Positions 58,376 to 64,000 of a DNA stretch of 64,000 nt are shown piece after piece. This stretch comes from Platynereis dumerilii (Eukaryota; Annelida; Polychaeta; Phyllodocida; Nereididae): positions 7,142,560-7,206,559 of the forward strand of contig JAPTHN010000001.1 of NCBI GenBank assembly GCA_026936325.1. The letters are read 5' to 3'. A program made the translations under genes and the position numbers. The notes beneath the pieces were generated by a model, which saw nothing but the letters and a program-made list of their open reading frames with translations, was not told where the DNA came from and did no database searches. The first letter of the stretch is position 1. Each line of letters starts with the position of its first letter.

Positions 58376-58443
58376 ACTGTGAAATTTGAAAACTATCTTA
58401 ACTTGATCGCTTAAGTTGACTCAAAATTCAAATTTTACAGTGA
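58376..58443. mobile_element. 68-bp miniature of the CACTGTAAAAT family
   Basis: CACTGTGAAATTTGAA at the left and TTCAAATTTTACAGTG at the right are inverted ends of the family seen at 37,852. The right end is also present in copy A near 31,640, so this insertion predates the duplication. Confidence 0.6.
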
Positions 58444-58851
58444 TGAACTGTCCCTAAACTAGAAAATCAGATTTCACCCTGTCGCAACTTTGTATACTTT
58501 TCAGATATGTAAGGCTTCACAAAAGACAAGTATGATCTAAATTCTCTAAGTCAGAGGGTGGAAGAAACTGAATAAATGAAACGCCTCCTTATGGAGTGAT
58601 TGCTTTGCATTTTGTTGGCTTTGTTTTTGTGTGTACATACAGCATAGGTTAGATGAAAGGAAAGAAGCTTTATTCAAGTCACCTCAAGGAATCCTGCTTT
58701 TGAATTAAAAAAATTTACAGGGCGAAGAACCAAAACTTTCTGCAAATATTGCACATTTACAGGAAAAATTTGAAAGCAATACAGCATAATCATTAAGGTA
58801 TCATCCATACTTTTGGAAGGGTAGAATGAGCTCTGACAGAAAAGGACTCCA

Positions 58852-59040
58852 CACTCTAAAAAATTCCAGACAAAATTGGTTTTTTAGATTCAAAATGGTT
58901 TTTTGAAAAACCAAATTTCAATGCAAAACCAAAATGGATTTTTAAAAAAATCCATTTTGGTTTTTTGCATTGAAATTTGGTTTTTCAAAAAACCATTTTG
59001 AATCTAAAAAACCAATTTTGTCCCGACATTTTTTAGAGTG
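58852..59040. mobile_element. 189-bp near-perfect palindromic MITE nested in the Tc1/mariner element
   Basis: It begins CACTCTAAAAAATTCC and ends with the inverse, TTTTTTAGAGTG. The two arms of about 92 bp are almost exact inverses around a centre near 58,943, with almost no loop. A few differences (ATTCCAGAC against GTCCCGACAT) lie near the ends. The near identity suggests recent insertion or gene conversion between arms. Confidence 0.93.
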
Positions 59041-59089
59041 CACAGGAGACAAAAAGGAAGAGGTGCATGGTTAGATATGCTTTGTGCAC

Positions 59090-60000
59090 AGATGGACTAA
59101 AACTATCTCTGACATAGTCAGAGTGACCTCATGACCAGCATACAATATCATGAAGGCAATCAATGATGGGGAAGGAATAAGAGGGAAGTCTGTGAGTTTG
59201 CGGAGTGAATAAAGAGAGGAATAGAGCATTCCTGGAGTCACAGACCAAAAAACTGACAAGGTACCTGCAACCTCTATGAGAAAGGTTGTTGCACAACCTC
59301 AGATGGACCTCAAGATTGCCAGAGCCGCTATACTAAATGATTTTGGCCTGAAATCGTATGTCAGGACCCCAAAGGCACCTTTCAGCTGATTCCAGAGAAG
59401 GCCAGAAGACAGAAATGGTAAAAAAAACGATGGGCTTCATCAGGAAGCATGGCTCGATAGTCAAAATTTTTTTAAACTATAAACCTTTTTGTTGTGGATT
59501 ATGTTGTCAACTGAAGAAATGGCAAATTCTGCATAAAGTCAATGGAAGACGTCGATGGTACATTTTGGGGCAAAGTATCCAGATCAAGACATGGTTTTGG
59601 GAGTAGTGACTTCAGATAGAAAAATTATGTTTTATTTCTTATTCATGCGAGTAAAGGGGATGGACCTGATGCATGCTACCAGGTCCAGTGATGTCATCTC
59701 TTGCCATGGCTAGATGTGAATTGCCCCAACGGCAACTATGGTTAGACTCAGGATAGCTCACCATGTCATACTGTATTGCAAAGAAAGTTCAGAATTTCCA
59801 CTTACAGAAATTTCGGAGACTTCTGGACGACCAACTTCTGGCCTTGCTCTAGCTCGGACCTTAATCCCCCTGACTTTTCCGTATAAGGCATCTCAGAATA
59901 GTTCGTGAATAGGACCTGTCACCATGATGTTGTTGTCCTCCTTACTGTTTTCATGGCACATGGGCTCAAAATAAGAAAGTGCCGTTTTCCAAAGCACCAA
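59090..60000 (+). pseudogene. Degenerate Tc1/mariner transposase
   Basis: The protein would bind the element's ends and cut and paste it. Recognisable pieces, in order but in more than one frame and with stops, are as follows. An N-terminal helix-turn-helix part reads PAYNIMKAINDGEGIRGKS (about 59,138-59,195). A second DNA-binding part reads SMRKVVAQPQMDLKIARAAI and then DFGLKSYVRTPKAP (about 59,270-59,380). The C-terminal catalytic part reads FWPCSSSDLNPPDFSV (about 59,835-59,882), matching the family's WPPQSPDLNPxD motif that carries the last catalytic Asp. The central Asp block around 59,550-59,800 is hard to read. Several frameshifts and stops make it inactive. Confidence 0.85.
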
Positions 60001-60519
60001 CATGTTTAGGCGGCCATGTAGCATTTGCTTGAAGATAATACTTAAACTTCACAAAAACAATCTTTTTGCATTGTTTCTAAAGCCTGCAAATATAAATTTG
60101 CTATGAATTGGCAAAGTCTTTCATTTTGACTGAAGTTTGAAATCTGCCAAATTTTGAAATGTTTTTTTTCCTAGCCCTGTATGCCAACCAGTTACACATT
60201 GCCTCTAATAATCATTTGCCACATTATGTATCTAAAATCATCTGCAATTGCCACAACACCATAAAATTTAGATGAACAAGAAACAGTGGCATCTTTATGG
60301 GGGGCACATGAATCTGCGCCCCCCCCCGGCCCCCCAAATTAACTCTATGACTTTTGTCTAAAATAAGTACAGTGGGTACCCATCTTGATTATCGTATTGC
60401 CCCGAAATGCACCCCCTCCTTGAGACAAACAATTTACGCTACCAAGAAACCACCTGTTAAACTTTGTAGGATGTCAGCTAGTTTTTTTAAAGATGTGTTG
60501 GTCTGCTAATACAATGCAA

Positions 60520-62300
60520 AATAAATTTGAGTCAGCTTAAATGATTGAGAGAGATGGTTGGGTCAAAATTTGAAAACCTTGAAATTTCAGCTGAAAAAAA
60601 TTTGAAAATTTTTTTAGTCCAGAAATGCCTTTTTAAGTTGGCATTGGGTAGGTCAAACAATCAGCTATCACTGCACTGTCATGTCCAAGGGTCCCAAATG
60701 CTCTGCTGATCTGTAATGAGGTGATATTTACAGTGGTGATGTTTTTTGACTGTCATTAAAATCACACTTATAACTGAAAAATCCTGACCACTTAGGGCTA
60801 AATAACCTATTACCAATGATTAGGCAGGTACCTTGCACATTTTAGGCCAAGTTTCAGGTCTCTAACACCAATTATTTTTGAGATAATGAATTTTGGTCAA
60901 TTAAATGCCGAATATGTGTGTCATTAGCATCATGCCTATAACTTGAAATCCGCACCACTTAGAGCTGAAGAATGTATTACCAACGTATGGGAAAGTGGCT
61001 ATTCTGCAAACATTGAGCTATATTTCAGGTCTCTACGACCAATACTTATTAAGAACTAGAAATTTACAAACAGAAACAAAAATACTCTTTTCACCTATAG
61101 TTTGGATTCTGAATAACAAAGATGATCTCCACTACCCCTCCAGTGCCCAATGTCTTTGCTGAACCATATTCCAGGTGCTAGACAATGGTAAAATGTCACT
61201 GACACCCCATATTTGATTAGTAATCTCAGAGAAGCGTCAAAATTCATAATAAGCAAGTCAGATGCAAGGAAAATGCAAACATTCTGTGTAATATTTTGTT
61301 AAAACATTAGTTGATAATATATATTGAACAGAATTTCAACTCCTGTCACCTGCAACAGAATTTTAGTGAGGTAAAGGAAAGAAGCCATTTTTTGTTGTGA
61401 TGCTAATGACAGCGTGATGCTAATGATAATTAAAATAAAAATCTTTGTAGGGACCAATGCAAAACTGGCTTCCGGCAATTTGTGCATGCAATGATCTTAT
61501 GAACACCAGAAGCATGTTCATATTGATTCTGGTCCAGAAATACGCAGTCAAAATAGAGCAGCAAGGCGTTTGCTAATGACAAATTAAGATAGGACAAACG
61601 ACATGCCAACAGAAATACTCAAATATTTTGGTTTACATAAATGATACAGAGCTACAGATAGTGCAGTTATTTTCTTGGGTTCTCAGACAATGTCAGACAC
61701 AAGGTTTTCTCACAAAATGTGCGTCCCTTTCATTTTTATAAAGAAACCAAACTGGTGTGATGCTAATGACGCAAGATTGGAGACATTGACACAACAACCT
61801 CCTGCTCTTATACAGGATATTATTTCGGAAATTGGAAACTATATTTTAGAAGAGTGATAGTTAAGTCTCCATGTATGGAAGAGTTTAATTGAATCAGGAT
61901 CCTGTACAAGTTTTTGAAATGCAATCTTTCAAAGAAAATGTTGGTGGAGACACGCCATTTTCAGGGGGGTTGGCCACTTCAATGCTATTTTTGGATGGGC
62001 TAAAAATAACCTTCCACATATTTTTTGTGTCAGAAATTTTGCTAATATCCTTGTCTATGACAAATGACATCAAGAGGTCCTGCATGTACCTTTCTGTCAT
62101 CATGAATTATTGTTAAACACCGGAGACAAGAATTTCAGACTTACCAAATTTTGACCCGGTTGCAAAAATTCCTCTGAGCCTACATATCTTGTTGTTTTAA
62201 ATTATAACAACGGACAGATTATGATAAGTTAAAACAAGCTATGTCAACTCAATGGAATTGTGCAACCTTCCCCCTCAATCATACAAGCTATGATTCTGTA
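60520..62300. mobile_element. Roughly 1.8-kb element of the CACTGTAAAAT/TGATTGAG family
   Basis: The left border region reads AGCTTAAATGATTGAGAGAG followed by ATGGTTG. The right one, inverted, reads AGCTTGTATGATTGAGGGGG followed by AAGGTTG (about 62,245-62,290). The family also occurs as short fold-backs at 37,852. Copy A keeps only about 80 bp of it (32,085-32,165). The interior holds tandem repeats and repeated TGATGCTAATGA words and no recognisable coding sequence. Exact ends and target duplication are not determined. Confidence 0.55.
60762..61100. repeat. Tandem duplication, about 170-bp period
   Basis: TATAACTGAAAAATCC-GACCACTTAGGGCT and AATAACCTATTACCAA recur as TATAACTTGAAATCCG-CACCACTTAGAGCT and AATGTATTACCAA about 168 bases on. 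Each is followed by TTTCAGGTCTCTA-CACCAAT. A third weak unit may follow near 61,120. Confidence 0.75.
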
Positions 62301-62879
62301 TGACTCTTAAAATATTAAGGTCATTGTAGAGTGTATTTTTTTATCGGGACAAGTTCTTGAATGAGTCACAACGCTCATCCCCGAAGTCATAAGTTACTCT
62401 ATGACAAACTAGCACTTCATTTTAAAGACAAATATAGGGCTTGTCCTGACATCATTGATGTTCATGAACGGCTAAATGTAAGTCCTCGTCATTATGTGAC
62501 TGTGACATAAATTATGTATTTCAACAAATGCACCACGACTGATGGATTCAAATTGCAAGGTTACTTATTCAATGAAAAAATTCGCTATATTTGGTGAATC
62601 AGGTTAATGACTGGTGTTTTGCACTTTAATTGCATTTTCAGTAGACTCGAAGATTTAGAACATTTCACTAGACAGAAAATTTGCAGCAGGTGATGACACT
62701 TTTAAAACTCCAGGTACACCAATTGGAGAGGCTAAACTATGTATTCCTTTCAGTAAAATTGTTTTCAAACACACAAGTCTATAGGCACTTTTCCAGATTG
62801 ACCAATCATCTGGTGGAGAAAATTGATGCTAAATTACATTGGTGCTTGAAATGTTGCTATTATTGACAATGTCCTTACA

Positions 62880-64000
62880 ATTTCATTTGCTATTTTACCT
62901 TGTTTAAGGCATGAACTCTATTGTTTCAGATATGGTATATCGTTAAAATGAAGTCAACAGTAATATCTCGGCAAAACCAACCAATTCATGTGAAGGCTAT
63001 GCATAGGCGTATCGGAGGGGGGGGGGTAGGGGGGGGCGATCGCCCCCCCAAAAGTTTGGGAAACAGTAAGATTTGGGCAAAAAGGCTAAAAAATTTGGGC
63101 AGATGATTGAATAAACACTACTGAAAATTAATGATTTCCAGGCAATTTAATTTGAAATGTTTATAAATTTAGATCGTGAAATTCGGGCAAATGTCACTCG
63201 CCCCCCAAAAATCGCGCGCGCCGTACGCCTATGAGGCTATGCCACATAGGTCCTAGCAAATTTCAGCCATTTTAGACAATGTACCTAGAACTTTATTTGT
63301 TATTTCACGCCTTTTAAGCCTTTTTTTAAACTCTAATGTTTCAGATAAAGTATGTTATTAGAATAAAGTCAACAGTATCTTGGCAAAACCATCCAAATCA
63401 TGTGAAGGCTATGCCACATAGGTCCTAGCTTAAAATTTTGCTATTTTAGACACTGTACTTAGACCTTTATTTATTATTTTGCCCTTTTAAGGCTTTTTAA
63501 AACTATAAATATTGTCCCAGATAATTATAGTATATTATTAAATAAAGTCAACAGTAATATCTCGGCAAGACCATCCGATTCATGTGAAGGTTATGCCACA
63601 TAGTTTCCAGCTTAAAATTTTGCCATTTTAGACAATGTCCTTCGACTTTATTTGTTATTTTTCCCTTTTTAAGGCCTTTTTTATACTCTAATTTTTCAGA
63701 CATAGTATATTATTAAAATAAAGTCAACTGTATCTCAAAACCATGCATTCATGTGAAGGCTATGCCACATAGGTCCTTGCAAAATTTAGCCATTTTAGAC
63801 AATGTACTTAGAACTTTATTTGTCATTTCACCCTTTTTAAGGCTTTTTTTAAAACTCTAATGTTTCAGATATAGTATATTATTATAATAAAGTCAACAGA
63901 ATCTTGGCAAAACCATCCAATATAGTGAAGGCTATGCCACATAGGTCCCAACCTAAAATGTTGCATTTCAGTCAATGTACTTCGAACTTTATTTGTTATT
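62880..64000. repeat. Roughly 175-bp satellite, at least five units, running off the right edge
   Basis: The anchor TTTCAGATATAGTATATTAT (or a close variant) recurs near 62,927, 63,341, 63,514, 63,696 and 63,867. The first spacing is inflated by the nested MITE at 63,002. Each unit contains AATAAAGTCAACAG, TGTGAAGGCTATGCCACATA and GACAATGTACTTAGAACTTT. Copy A has only two units, so the array grew in B or shrank in A. Confidence 0.92.
63002..63233. mobile_element. hAT-type MITE, 232 bp, youngest copy
   Basis: The ends are CATAGGCGTATCGGAGGGG and, inverted, CATAGGCGTACGGCGCGCGC. It is flanked by an exact 8-bp duplication AGGCTATG (62,994-63,001 and 63,234-63,241) within a satellite unit, the hAT signature. 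Ten identical terminal bases, the exact target duplication and intact G/C-runs suggest recent insertion compared with the copies at 28.3 and 56.2 kb. Confidence 0.93.

Larger units (their letters stand above)
58718..60179 (+). mobile_element. Tc1/mariner element with decayed transposase, private to copy B
   Basis: The ends read CAGGGCGAAGAACCAAAACT and, inverted, CAGGGCTAGGAAAAAAAAC, with TA at both borders (58,716-58,717 and 60,180-60,181). Copy A shows continuous sequence across the site (31,910-31,975). The total is 1,462 bp, including a nested 189-bp hairpin MITE. Without it the element is 1,273 bp, the normal size for an autonomous Tc1/mariner element. The transposase is described separately. 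Confidence 0.92.
38300..64000. repeat. Segmental duplication copy B, expanded by insertions
   Basis: Collinear with copy A (anchor pairs listed there) but spread over about 25.7 kb against 9.6 kb. Most of the excess is the 14.9-kb TTAA unit. Further private insertions are the Harbinger-type MITE, the Tc1/mariner element, most of the 60.5-62.3-kb element, the 63.0-kb hAT MITE and a longer satellite array. No host gene is recognised in the shared sequence, so the duplicated unit appears non-coding. Confidence 0.88.

Overview
This window looks like AT-rich, non-coding DNA from a marine invertebrate nuclear genome. The organism is an inference. It rests on the dense and varied transposon load (LINEs, tRNA-headed SINEs, hAT, Harbinger, mariner/Tc1 and TTAA-type elements), the long poly-G/poly-C tracts, and the frequent TAGGCCTA-like words seen in many marine deuterostomes and other marine invertebrates. 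I recognise no host gene, rRNA or tRNA gene. The window is best read as a large intergenic region or giant intron built from nested mobile elements. All protein-like sequence I can name belongs to LINEs or to one mariner-type transposase.

Layout. 1-2.8 kb is a decayed LINE on the minus strand with an intact-looking reverse transcriptase core. 8.05-9.7 kb is the 5' part of a second minus-strand LINE (endonuclease and linker only). 10-15.3 kb is a GC-richer block I cannot assign; it holds a 20-bp tandem hairpin repeat, palindromes, and a decayed open frame split by a 1-kb mariner-like element (15,354-16,363). 16.7-22.6 kb holds SINEs, a hAT MITE, a 1.1-kb fold-back structure and a TA-flanked element that has itself received a SINE.

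The second half is organised by a direct segmental duplication. Copy A lies at about 23.75-33.33 kb and copy B at about 38.3 kb to the window end. Matching anchors run in the same order in both, but B is stretched about 2.6-fold by insertions absent from A. The main one is a 14,925-bp unit (39,796-54,720) with 29-bp inverted ends flanked by TTAA. Inside it lies a minus-strand LINE (43.5-50.7 kb) cut in two by a 3,967-bp insertion (44,964-48,930) flanked by TTTAC. B also carries a Harbinger-type MITE (57,091-57,498), a Tc1/mariner element (58,718-60,179) containing a hairpin MITE, and a hAT MITE (63,002-63,233). A carries its own private insertions: a 1-kb inverted-repeat element (25,641-26,647) and a 1.2-kb hAT-type element (28,611-29,796). 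Because each copy supplies the empty site for the other's insertions, the order of events can be read directly.

Simple arrays complete the picture: an 18-copy 39-bp minisatellite (34.0-34.7 kb), a 15-bp minisatellite (41.75-42.2 kb), TAGA arrays (47.4-47.6 kb) and a roughly 175-bp satellite running off the right edge. The strongest candidates for something undescribed are the 14.9-kb TTAA unit and the 4-kb insertion with unlike, hairpin-bearing ends inside the LINE.
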